A stretch of 64,000 nt of DNA from CAZSHX01 sp964606895 (GTDB taxonomy: Bacteria; Bacteroidota; Ignavibacteria; Kapaibacteriales; UBA2268). Each line of letters opens with the position of its first letter. Position 1 is the stretch's first letter. Of the stretch, positions 36,672-44,297 are shown piece by piece. The position numbers and the translations under genes are program-made. Below the pieces are notes generated by a model that was given only the letters and a program-made list of their open reading frames with translations, was not told the DNA's origin and did not search any database. The stretch spans positions 1 through 64,000 of the forward strand of contig CAZSHX010000003.1 in assembly GCA_964606895.1 (NCBI GenBank), in the 5' to 3' direction.

Positions 36672-37448
36672 TTTCAGCTAAACGGTTGATATTATTTCAA
36701 ATAACAAAATTTTAACCATTGCATCATTGGATGCAAAATGATGCAAAGATGCAATTTTTGGATGTTTTTTCAAAGAACAGATTTGTATGTTCCGTAGGAA
36801 CAACCTGTTTGTAGAAACCCAAAACATTTTAAACATCAAGCTCCGTAGGAGCGGACAGTTGAAATTATGAATTTGAATAATTAGATCGCTCCTACGGAGT
36901 TTTAATATTATATGGTCTACTTTTCTACAAACAGTTGCTCCGCTGGAGCAATTCTCACTTCATTTTTCCCAATTTGCATTGCATCATCAAAAAATATAAT
37001 TTAAAAAATGTAATTATTTAACAGCTAACCTGTTGATATTATTTCAAATAACGATATTTTTCTCGTTGCATCTTTGGGCTAAAAAAGATGCAAAGATGCA
37101 ATTTTTGGATGTTTTTTCAAAGAACACATTTGTATGTTCCATAGGAACAACCTGTTTGTAGAAACCCAAAACATTTTAAACATCAAGCTCCGTAGGAGCG
37201 GACAGTTGAAATTATGAATTTGAATAATTAGATCGCTCCTACGGAGTTTTAATATTATATGGTCTACTTTTCTACAAACAGTTGCTCCGCTGGAGCAATT
37301 CTCACTTCATTTTTCCCAATTTGCATTGCATCATCAAAAAATATAATTTAAAAAATGTAATTATTTAACAGCTAACCTGTTGATATTATTTCAAATAACG
37401 ATATTTTTCTCGTTGCATCTTTGGGCTAAAAAAGATGCAAAGATGCAA
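36672..37448. repeat. 347-bp tandem direct repeat, about 2.2 copies
   Basis: The unit starting at CAGCTAA (36675) recurs at 37022 and again at 37369, exactly 347 bp apart each time. Between about 36745 and 37018 the first unit differs from the second at only two positions that I could find (36780 and 36794). The first 70 bp of unit 1 are diverged; the third copy stops after about 80 bp. The unit has no ORF. Confidence 0.9.
36841..36899. repeat. Palindrome CTCCGTAGGAGCG / CGCTCCTACGGAG
   Basis: Inside each 347-bp unit, CTCCGTAGGAGCG and its exact reverse complement face each other about 34 nt apart. Around them sit GTTCCGTAGGAAC, TGCTCCGCTGGAGCA and the outer inverted pair CTGTTTGTAGAAA / TTTCTACAAACAG. 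The second unit repeats this at 37188-37246. Confidence 0.8.
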
Positions 37449-37584
37449 ATTCTTACAGCCTTCTCCAAGAATAGGATGGGGTAAGGTTGACTTACTTTCA
37501 ATGTACGAAATCAAAAGCAATTAACGAAGATAACGATTATTTATTGCTATAAAATTGGAGTAATAATTTACTTCTTATTACAAG

Positions 37585-37611
37585 AATCGGCAGGTGGAGT
37601 TCCTGCCGATT
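37585..37611 (-). terminator. Strong hairpin downstream of the YCF48-like gene
   Basis: AATCGGCAGG and CCTGCCGATT pair perfectly with a 7-nt loop, 28 bp beyond the minus-strand stop. It lacks a clear T-run, so termination is likely but not certain. Confidence 0.65.
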
Positions 37612-37638
37612 TGGTAAATGCTGATTTTATAAACTCAT

Positions 37639-39924
37639 TTACGTCTTTACTAATTTTATTACGTGGACATAACCCATTGAAGAGAGCTTTACGATATAAA
37701 CTCCCAATGGTAATGCAGATATATTATAGTTGAACTCTGATGTGGAACCATTATTGTTATCGTTTGCATAAGCAGATAAATCCATGACTTCGTCACCGAA
37801 AATATCCAATATTTTAAAACTAAGCGGGCTATCCTTAACAGAATAAAGACCATATATTTTGAATTTTACTATATTTGAAACAGGATTTGGAGCTATACTA
37901 ATAAAAAAGTAAGGATTAAAAATATTGACAGTTTCTTTAACAATATTAAGCGAATCCGGCATTTTTACACCCCTGATTAAGCGATTGTAGCCGTAAAGGA
38001 AAACAGTATCTTTATTCTTGATTGTAATTCCTGAATAATCACAAGATCTTGCCCATCCCGACTTTGCAGGTATTTGTTCGCTTTGCCAATTTTTGCCTCC
38101 GTCGGTTGTTATAAAAACCGTGTCATTTATTGAGCCGGCAATGCCCAATTGAGAGTCTAAAAATTTCATTGATGAAATTCTATGCTTATTTGAGTCTAAC
38201 TTCTGCCAATTCCAGCTTTGACCACCGTCAGTGGTTACCAGCATATCATAACCCGAACCAAAAAGAAAACCGTTATTTTCATCTTTAAAGTAGGCATTAT
38301 CAACATAGAGTCTGGCATTGCCAACTGTTGCAATTGTATCGAATGAATCGCCGCCGTTTTCGGTTTTTAGAACTCTGTACGCATTTCCATAAGGAAAATT
38401 TATTGTGTCGTCTGTCGGGTAGGCACCCTGCCTGCCGTGAATGAAGCCGACATCTTTTGTTTTGAAATCAACTTCCCAAAAATTCATCATATTTTTGGTA
38501 GATAATATAGCTTTTGTGAACCAAGTCTCTCCTCCATCAGTCGTTTTGCTGAAATTCGAATCTGAAACGGCAAAGCCGGTTTCTTCTTCGGGAAAACTCA
38601 GCGAACGAGCTTTAATTTTATCATTTGCTGTCCAAGCTAAACCACCGTCACTCGTAAATATTGTTAAATCTGCAAGATATTTGGGCGGTTGAAATTGTCT
38701 TTTGCCGACAAGGAAACCTTCTTTTTCTGATTTGAAATGATGAGCGAAAAGTGTTGAACCTCCAAATTTTAAATAATAATCTATGGAATCATAGGGGTAA
38801 CTATGGTTGAACATAGTGCCGCCATCCACAGACCTGAATATATTGCTTTTTTCGCCATAAAACAAACATTCGTTTTCATTTAGAAATGCAAGGCCTGCCA
38901 TATAAATCATCGTTGGTTGTACTGTCATATCAAACCAGTTTACAAATTTAAAGTTATTGCCGTAATCAGTTGATTTAACAATACTATGGTTAAATCCAAG
39001 ATAATATATTGTGCCGTTATCTAATGCAGATATTGAATTAATTAAAACCGACTCAGGATATACATTCAGGTAATCCTTTGTTGTTAGTTCGGTATTGCTA
39101 AAAGTTTTAAAGAAATCATCTGTTTTAAATACTCCTTTCCAACCGAATAATAATACCTTTTGGGGTCCATACATTTTGGCACCAACCCAATATTCCCATA
39201 AATCCAATTTAACTGTATCCCATGTTTGCCCGCCGTCGGTAGTAGTATAAGTCAGTGAACGATGACCAAGACTATCCATGCCGCCGATAACTCCATGATT
39301 TATATCAAAAAAATCAACTGCACAAAGCTGAAATAACTTATTATGGTTTTGAAATATGCTTGTCCAGTTATCTCCGCCGTCAACGGTTTTGAAGGCAAAA
39401 TTATGCTCACCTACTGTATAGCCTGTCTTGTCGTCTATGAATTTTATTCTTTTCAGGCAGGTGCTGTCATTCTCAAATTTCAGAACCCAGTTCTTTCCGC
39501 CGTCTGTTGTTTTGTAGATAACACCTCTGTCGCCTACAGCAATTATGTTATTATTATCAATCATTTTTACTGCAAATAACCTTTTATTCCCAACTTTTTG
39601 TGAAGTCCATGTTTTGCCGGAATTCTGAGTGGAAAGAACGTAACCGCTGTCGCCCACAGCAAAACCGTTATTCGTATCTGTAAAACTAACAGACATTAAA
39701 TTTGCCCGGATGTATGATTCCTGCCATTTCCACTTAACTCCGCCGTCATAGGACCTAAGAATTTTTCCATCATTACCGACAAGATAGAAATTCAGGGAAT
39801 CAATTAATAAGATTTCTTTTTCATCTGCAGAAATGTTCTGCCATATAAATTTAGCATGACTTGGGTTTGGGAATAGATATAGGATTACAAGAAAAATGTA
39901 AAAAACAGTTTTTAAAGTTTTCAT
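37639..39924 (-). CDS. Secreted YCF48/BNR-repeat protein with T9SS sorting domain
   Basis: A 761-residue exported protein. A signal peptide (to about residue 24, PNPSHA) is followed by at least ten repeats of the YCF48/BNR beta-propeller type, seen as TTDGG..W and related (DGGKNW, DGGDNW, DGGQTW, DGGETW) alternating with GFAVGDSG/GIIGG motifs. The last 85 residues form a type IX sorting domain: SIAPNPVSNIVKF, LSFKILDIFGDEV and SALPLGVYIVKLS...KLVKT. YCF48-like propellers assist assembly in photosynthetic organisms, but in this phylum such proteins are generally surface or extracellular with unknown roles. No catalytic residues were recognised. Confidence 0.88.
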   Translation of the reverse strand: MKTLKTVFYIFLVILYLFPNPSHAKFIWQNISADEKEILLIDSLNFYLVGNDGKILRSYDGGVKWKWQESYIRANLMSVSFTDTNNGFAVGDSGYVLSTQNSGKTWTSQKVGNKRLFAVKMIDNNNIIAVGDRGVIYKTTDGGKNWVLKFENDSTCLKRIKFIDDKTGYTVGEHNFAFKTVDGGDNWTSIFQNHNKLFQLCAVDFFDINHGVIGGMDSLGHRSLTYTTTDGGQTWDTVKLDLWEYWVGAKMYGPQKVLLFGWKGVFKTDDFFKTFSNTELTTKDYLNVYPESVLINSISALDNGTIYYLGFNHSIVKSTDYGNNFKFVNWFDMTVQPTMIYMAGLAFLNENECLFYGEKSNIFRSVDGGTMFNHSYPYDSIDYYLKFGGSTLFAHHFKSEKEGFLVGKRQFQPPKYLADLTIFTSDGGLAWTANDKIKARSLSFPEEETGFAVSDSNFSKTTDGGETWFTKAILSTKNMMNFWEVDFKTKDVGFIHGRQGAYPTDDTINFPYGNAYRVLKTENGGDSFDTIATVGNARLYVDNAYFKDENNGFLFGSGYDMLVTTDGGQSWNWQKLDSNKHRISSMKFLDSQLGIAGSINDTVFITTDGGKNWQSEQIPAKSGWARSCDYSGITIKNKDTVFLYGYNRLIRGVKMPDSLNIVKETVNIFNPYFFISIAPNPVSNIVKFKIYGLYSVKDSPLSFKILDIFGDEVMDLSAYANDNNNGSTSEFNYNISALPLGVYIVKLSSMGYVHVIKLVKT

Positions 39925-39982
39925 TTGATTCTCAGAATTATTGGATAATTGAACTATTGATTTATTTCACCGTTAATACAAT

Positions 39983-40017
39983 GACAGACAAAATTTCATT
40001 TAGAATCTTTGTCTGCC
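39983..40017 (-). terminator. Hairpin downstream of the Cys-rich protein gene
   Basis: GACAGACAAA and TTTGTCTGCC pair with one mismatch (9 of 10 positions) around a 15-nt loop, just past the stop of the minus-strand gene. Confidence 0.5.
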
Positions 40018-40035
40018 ACTGATAGTAAATTAATG

Positions 40036-40620
40036 CTATGGACAACTTCCGTTACATGGTGAGTCACAATTATCACCTAAGACACTATTACTAATCCAAG
40101 TTATAGTTTTAATTCCAGCTGTACAGCAGACATGATAAATCCCTTGACAATATGAATTTCCATTGCAAGATATACCATTTGTCCAACATCTGTCATAATA
40201 AGCCCTATATTCGATAAATTCATCAGGACATGGAGGGCAAATCCATGGTAAATTATGGGGATTTTGTTTTAAAATGGCTTCAGCTAAAAGTCTCATTAAT
40301 AGTGGTCCATCATAAATATACTCAATTGGTGGACAGTTTGGGTCGACAGGTCCTCCTCCTTTTACATAAACCTCAATATATGGTGCAACAACTCCAACAC
40401 TTCTCCAACAATAACACACATTGTATGCACATATCTTCCCATTGGGAAAAGTTACATAGACTACCGTACTTGGCATTGAAATCCATGGGATATTAACGGG
40501 AGGAATATCAGTAGGGCAGGGGTCTTCACATAAGGCAAAAGACTTCAGTGAAGTTAAAGTAAACAATAATGCAATTATTGAAATGTAATAAAAGTAGCGT
40601 TTTATAAATAGTTTAAACAT
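40036..40620 (-). CDS. Cysteine-rich secreted protein of unknown function
   Basis: A 194-residue protein, not recognised as a known family. A signal peptide (about residues 1-29, ending KSFA) precedes a compact mature part with 16 cysteines and many prolines: CEDPCPTD, CAYNVCYCW, CPPCPDEF, CNGNSYC, VCC and a terminal DNCDSPCNGSCP. The even cysteine count and export suggest a disulfide-stabilised extracellular protein. A run IYDGPLLMRLLAEAILKQNP may be a helix. No sorting domain is present. The gene is isolated, with large non-coding gaps on both sides. It may be a small structural or binding protein; no function can be inferred. Confidence 0.65.
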   Translation of the reverse strand: MFKLFIKRYFYYISIIALLFTLTSLKSFALCEDPCPTDIPPVNIPWISMPSTVVYVTFPNGKICAYNVCYCWRSVGVVAPYIEVYVKGGGPVDPNCPPIEYIYDGPLLMRLLAEAILKQNPHNLPWICPPCPDEFIEYRAYYDRCWTNGISCNGNSYCQGIYHVCCTAGIKTITWISNSVLGDNCDSPCNGSCP

Positions 40621-41164
40621 ATAAGTACCTTAATATTATAATAACAAAATGAAATTAATTGTGTAATTTTGCAATTGACAAATCACTTGGGTCCTGAACT
40701 TTCAGTGATTTTTCGACGAGGAATCTGGAATTTTCTTCCGGATTTTGTTATTGGTCAAGACTGTCGTACCAGTCTTGACCTTTTTTTAAGACGCATAGTT
40801 TTTCCCTCTCAAAAGTGAATGAAAACAGACAATTAAGAAATAAATTTGGAATTTTTCAAATATAACAAAGCCTAAGTATGACAAAAAAGATGTCTTACTC
40901 TGTTTTTCTGCTTTTTTGCAATTCAGTAAGTGAAATTATATAGAACTATTTTTTGGTTGCAAATCTATCCTCGTTAATCATTTTACGAAAAATAATAAAG
41001 TTACAAATCATACAATGACAATATAACATTAATTTTTTTACAAAGCAAGACATTATTTATTTATTTTTTGGGGATTAGTTAGCTAATGTTTAAATACATA
41101 AATTTCAGTGAATTTTTTTCTACGAATAAATTCAAGGAAGTGGAAACAAGCAACAGATCAAATC
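40621..41164. other. Non-coding gap with a free-standing terminator
   Basis: No protein-coding signal was seen on either strand apart from the promoter region of the Cys-rich gene. It holds two hairpins on the plus strand: a weak GAATCTGGAA/TTCCGGATT pair at about 40720-40740 and a strong terminator at 40753. Confidence 0.5.
40753..40787 (+). terminator. Strong plus-strand terminator without an upstream gene
   Basis: GGTCAAGACTG and CAGTCTTGACC form an 11-bp perfect stem with a 6-nt loop, followed by seven T. The nearest upstream gene is on the other strand, so it may end a small RNA starting in 40630-40740. Confidence 0.7.
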
Positions 41165-41947
41165 TTACTGTTTCTCCCCCATCCACATAACTTGCTGGGG
41201 AAATGGAATGACAATGCCTGCTTCGTCAAGGGCTTTTTTCATCAAAAGCAGAGAGTCCTTTTTCATCGCCCACCAATGCGTTGTGGGAGCCCAAAGACGG
41301 ATTTCAATGTCAATTGAACTTTCGGCTAACTTCAGAACAAATATTTCAGGGGCAGGATTAACCAATACAAGCGGATGATTATCGGCAGTAGCCTTTAATA
41401 CCTTAATTGCAAGCTCAACATTCGAGGTATAATCAATTCCTATTACGTACTCAACTCTTCGGGCACAATGAACAACGTTGTTCACGATGTTCGACAGAAA
41501 TACTTTTTCGTTTGGTATTCGGACATAAAGCCCGTCGTAGGTTCTGATGATTGTGGAAAGCACCTTAATATCTTCAACAAAACCACCGAATCCCTCAATA
41601 TTAACATCACTTCCGATGCTGACAGGACGTTCTACAAACAAAAACAAACCCGAAATAAGATTGCCGACAATCCTCTGGCTTGCAAATCCGAGAACTATAC
41701 CCGCAATTCCGCCTGCAACCATCAATCCCGAAAAATTCACGCCAAAGAAAGTAAGAATTGAAAATATATATAATAATATTATTCCATAATATGAAAACTT
41801 CAAAATAAAACTCAGCTGAGTTTTATTCAGCTTGTCCTTGAATAATCTTTTCAAACGGATGCTTATAAACTTGGCGATGAAAAGCACCACAACAAAAATT
41901 GCAACTGATATTCCCAGCTCCATCAATGAAAATCCTTTGAATATCAT
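41165..41947 (-). CDS. MscS family mechanosensitive ion channel
   Basis: A 260-residue small-conductance channel. Three N-terminal transmembrane helices are seen, the third being the pore-lining segment GLMVAGGIAGIVLGFASQRIVGNLISGLFLFVERPVSIGSDVNIEGFGG, followed by the conserved beta domain (VEDIKVLSTIIRTYDGLYVRIPNEKV) and the C-terminal alpha/beta domain. It acts in the inner membrane as an osmotic safety valve. It overlaps the upstream DUF432 gene by 4 bp (ATGA), so translation is coupled and the two products are probably partners. Confidence 0.95.
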   Translation of the reverse strand: MIFKGFSLMELGISVAIFVVVLFIAKFISIRLKRLFKDKLNKTQLSFILKFSYYGIILLYIFSILTFFGVNFSGLMVAGGIAGIVLGFASQRIVGNLISGLFLFVERPVSIGSDVNIEGFGGFVEDIKVLSTIIRTYDGLYVRIPNEKVFLSNIVNNVVHCARRVEYVIGIDYTSNVELAIKVLKATADNHPLVLVNPAPEIFVLKLAESSIDIEIRLWAPTTHWWAMKKDSLLLMKKALDEAGIVIPFPQQVMWMGEKQ

Positions 41948-42687
41948 AGTCCTGCCTCCATCATAAATTTGGTTGAAGTAACGCTGAGCATAAGCCTTTT
42001 CTGCCGGTAAATCTGGAAAGATTTATCATAGGATGAATTAGACGGCAAATCCTCGAAGTCCGTTTCGGCAATAAGATGATTAAATATTTTCACATTTGCC
42101 TTTGAATATACTTCTTCGGGTGTATAGTTGACAGTCATCCGACTGCAGTCAAAAACTATCCGATTCATTTCAATCCAGTTATCCGTTGAATTCGTTATAC
42201 TGACCTCGAGTATTCCTTCCTTGACATAATCCGTCTGAGGCTTTTCGTGATAAACGGAGCTTTTAAAATAACGGCAAATTGTGCCAATATGTGGGTCGCC
42301 GTAAAGCGAAAATTTTGCAGGAACAAAGCTGAAAATATCAATCAAATCGGATTGCTCGCCCGTAATAACAAAAACACCGATATGAACAGGAAATTTCAGA
42401 TAAATACTATTAATTGAATCAGGTTCGATTTCCATTCGGCTGTCGAATTCAATCATCAGATGCTTGGCTGATTTGAAGTCAAGAAAAATCGGTTCAACGG
42501 GATGAATGATTATTTGAGCATTTTTTGCAAGAATTTCTTTTTCCTCAATTGCTCCAAGAAAATTCCTGTAATAATACAGACCGTTTGGCTGAGTATGGAG
42601 ATTCATAGCCAGAAAGTCATTTTCGATAGCATAAGGCGGACTATAATGTCCGTAGGTAAGCTCATCAAACACAGTAACAGGATTCAT
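41944..42687 (-). CDS. DUF432 family protein coupled to MscS
   Basis: A 247-residue protein with the DUF432 pattern: the N-terminal FDELTYGHYS, ..GLYYYRN, the PVEPIFLDFKSAKHLMIEF strand, IYLKFPVHIGVFVI, DLIDIFSF, KFSLYGDPHIGTICRYFKSSVYHEKP and MNRIVFDCSRMTVNYTPEEVYSKANVKI. I chose the start at 42687 (MNPV) because GGAAGG precedes it, not the longer ORF from 42735. No signal peptide or transmembrane segment is seen, so it should be cytoplasmic. The 4-bp overlap with mscS suggests it binds or modulates the channel. No activity is known for this family. Confidence 0.8.
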   Translation of the reverse strand: MNPVTVFDELTYGHYSPPYAIENDFLAMNLHTQPNGLYYYRNFLGAIEEKEILAKNAQIIIHPVEPIFLDFKSAKHLMIEFDSRMEIEPDSINSIYLKFPVHIGVFVITGEQSDLIDIFSFVPAKFSLYGDPHIGTICRYFKSSVYHEKPQTDYVKEGILEVSITNSTDNWIEMNRIVFDCSRMTVNYTPEEVYSKANVKIFNHLIAETDFEDLPSNSSYDKSFQIYRQKRLMLSVTSTKFMMEAGL

Positions 42688-42708
42688 TTTTTTTCCTTCC
42701 AAGAAAAA

Positions 42709-42744
42709 AAACCTCTTGTGCAAAGCATACATCAAGAGGTTTAA
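42709..42744 (-). terminator. Bidirectional-type terminator between D/E-rich gene and DUF432
   Basis: AACCTCTTG and CAAGAGGTT pair with A/T tracts on both sides. It ends the transcript of the D/E-rich gene, implying that the DUF432-mscS pair has its own promoter nearby. Confidence 0.8.
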
Positions 42745-42767
42745 AAAAAAAAGAAAAGTAACATGCT

Positions 42768-43088
42768 TTAAATTACGTCATCGTCGTCATCTATATCGTC
42801 TTCGTCATCGTCATCTTCGTCGAAAAGAGAGTCGAAATCTTGTTCGTAGCCTTCTTCTTCAAGTTCATCTTCAAATTCCTCGTCCAATTCTTCAATAATT
42901 TCGTCCTCGTCCAGTTCGTCAAAATCATCATCATCTAAATCATCGTCATCTTCTTCTTCATCATAAAGATCGTCTTCTTCCCATTTAGTTGGTGAGAGCA
43001 TCATTGATAAAGAAAAGCCGTCGCTGTGGTCGAATGACAAGAAATCATCTGACTCGATTTCTCCAAAACTCATTTCATCTTGTTTCAT
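42768..43088 (-). CDS. Extremely acidic D/E-rich low-complexity protein
   Basis: A 106-residue protein from ATG 43088 (GGAG upstream). The first 45 residues are ordinary (MKQDEMSFGEIESDDFLSFD, SLSMMLSPTKW); the remaining 60 are almost all Asp/Glu with scattered aromatic residues (EEGYEQDFDSLF), ending DDDDDVI. No signal peptide is present. The gene follows a GT2 gene by about 120 bp and has its own terminator. It has a good ribosome binding site and an unbroken frame, but the tail is so compositionally biased that some gene finders would reject it. It may be an intrinsically disordered chaperone-like, histone-binding-like or DNA-mimic protein; nothing definite can be said. Confidence 0.65.
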   Translation of the reverse strand: MKQDEMSFGEIESDDFLSFDHSDGFSLSMMLSPTKWEEDDLYDEEEDDDDLDDDDFDELDEDEIIEELDEEFEDELEEEGYEQDFDSLFDEDDDDEDDIDDDDDVI

Positions 43089-43211
43089 TAAATCATCTCC
43101 AATTATTATCAAATTTTGTTTTCTCAAGAATTATTTATCGGATATTATTTCAAAAAATCAAATTAATATTTTAATAAACTGCAAAATTAAAAAAAAAAGA
43201 ATTAAATCAAA

Positions 43212-44216
43212 TTATATTTTCATCAACTTGCTTTTTTCTATCGTTTCAATCAATTCCAATGCTTTCAGAATATCTTTCTTAGGAACAAGCTCAGAAGCAG
43301 AAACTTCTTTGGAACAATAGAGTTCTTTTGCTTTTTCAAATTCGTTCCTGAACAGCATGGAAGCGGCAAGAACATATTTTCTCAAACCTTCAAGCTGAAG
43401 GTCGGAGCATATAAAATCTGCATATTTCCCTACTGATTCGTAACTCCCTTCACTTAGAAAAATTTGTGCTAATCTTATTCGGGATTTTTCATAATGCTGA
43501 GGTATTACATCCGCCGATTCGAGAATTTTCAGATAATTGTCCTTTGCTATTTGGTTATGCCCATCTGTAAACTCAGTTTCTGCAAGATGGAACATAAGCC
43601 ATGCATCATTTTCGTTTTGTTCAAGCTCTTTTTTAAGCAGTTTTCTGTTTCGTTCAATTTTTTCATCAGAATGTTCGGAATAGCCATAATGGATAATTTC
43701 AATATCCGATGGAATTATATCATATCCTGCAGATTCAATGCTTTCGGCTATTTGTTCATGAATTGAACCTGAAAAACGAATTTTGGGATTATTTCTGAAA
43801 ATTCTGGTATAAGTGTGAGCCGACTTTGCCGAATCAGGCTCATTCCCCAAAAAATTTGTTAACTTAACCTTTATTCCTCCAATGGATGGATTTTCAAATA
43901 AATTAAAATTCCTGATGAAAGAATTTGTCAGAAGTTCTTCGTCTGCATCAATCACTAAAACCCATTCGGTATGCATGAACCGAAGACCATAATTTCTTGC
44001 TTCGGAAAAATTATCCTGCCATTTATGGAAATGGAGTTCTGCCCCATTCCTTTTGCAAATTGCAGGTGTACTGTCCAGAGAGCCTGTGTCAACCACAACA
44101 AGTTGACGGCAAATCGGCAAAACTGATTTGATTGCCCGTTCAATTGTTTTGGATGCATCTTTGACAATTATCGCAACTCCAAGGTCCGACTTATTCGAAT
44201 TCGTATTATTATTCAT
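43212..44216 (-). CDS. Glycosyltransferase family 2 with C-terminal TPR-like region
   Basis: A 334-residue cytoplasmic GT2. The N-terminal GT-A domain (about residues 10-130) shows VAIIVKDASKTIERAI, VVVDTGSLDSTPAIC, NFSEARNYGLRF and the metal-binding DADEELL. The rest is helical with TPR-like repeats (NENDAWLMFHLAETEFTDGHNQIAKDNYLKIL). This GT2-TPR layout is common in envelope and exopolysaccharide glycosylation in Bacteroidota. The catalytic motif layout is the same as in the double-GT2 protein at 55-57.4 kb, so the two are probably paralogous. It diverges from the GWxTD gene, with about 80 bp between the starts. Confidence 0.88.
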   Translation of the reverse strand: MNNNTNSNKSDLGVAIIVKDASKTIERAIKSVLPICRQLVVVDTGSLDSTPAICKRNGAELHFHKWQDNFSEARNYGLRFMHTEWVLVIDADEELLTNSFIRNFNLFENPSIGGIKVKLTNFLGNEPDSAKSAHTYTRIFRNNPKIRFSGSIHEQIAESIESAGYDIIPSDIEIIHYGYSEHSDEKIERNRKLLKKELEQNENDAWLMFHLAETEFTDGHNQIAKDNYLKILESADVIPQHYEKSRIRLAQIFLSEGSYESVGKYADFICSDLQLEGLRKYVLAASMLFRNEFEKAKELYCSKEVSASELVPKKDILKALELIETIEKSKLMKI

Positions 44217-44297
44217 ATATTTTCAACAAAAACAATTTAAATGCGTCAAGAAAAATGTAATTTATAAAGTATTAAATTAATTAATTCTGTCGCCATT

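Larger units (their letters stand above)
36540..37638. other. 1.1-kb non-coding repeat island
   Basis: The gap between ligA and the convergent YCF48-like gene carries no ORF with coding character. It contains a TTTAGG-type low-complexity stretch just after ligA, a GTCTGC/GCAGAC palindrome at about 36594, GATGCAA motifs, the 347-bp tandem repeat and a terminator hairpin at about 37585. Confidence 0.7.

Noticed and set aside
36672..37448. CRISPR array
   Set aside because: The repeat unit is 347 bp with no short repeat-spacer alternation, and no cas genes are present.
36660..37450. Plasmid-type iterons or an origin of replication from the GATGCAA motifs
   Set aside because: No replication initiator gene or DnaA boxes are nearby, and the motifs recur at 45.8 kb in a simple gap.
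40660..41160. tRNA or rRNA gene in the long gap
   Set aside because: No cloverleaf with a TTC arm and acceptor stem was found, and no rRNA-like sequence.
41108..41317. Short plus-strand ORF over the mscS 3' end
   Set aside because: It overlaps the well-supported mscS gene in antisense and shows no family features.
42716..42898. Plus-strand ORF with Arg/His-rich sequence
   Set aside because: It is the antisense of the D/E-rich gene; its composition is a mirror of the GAT/GAA codons.
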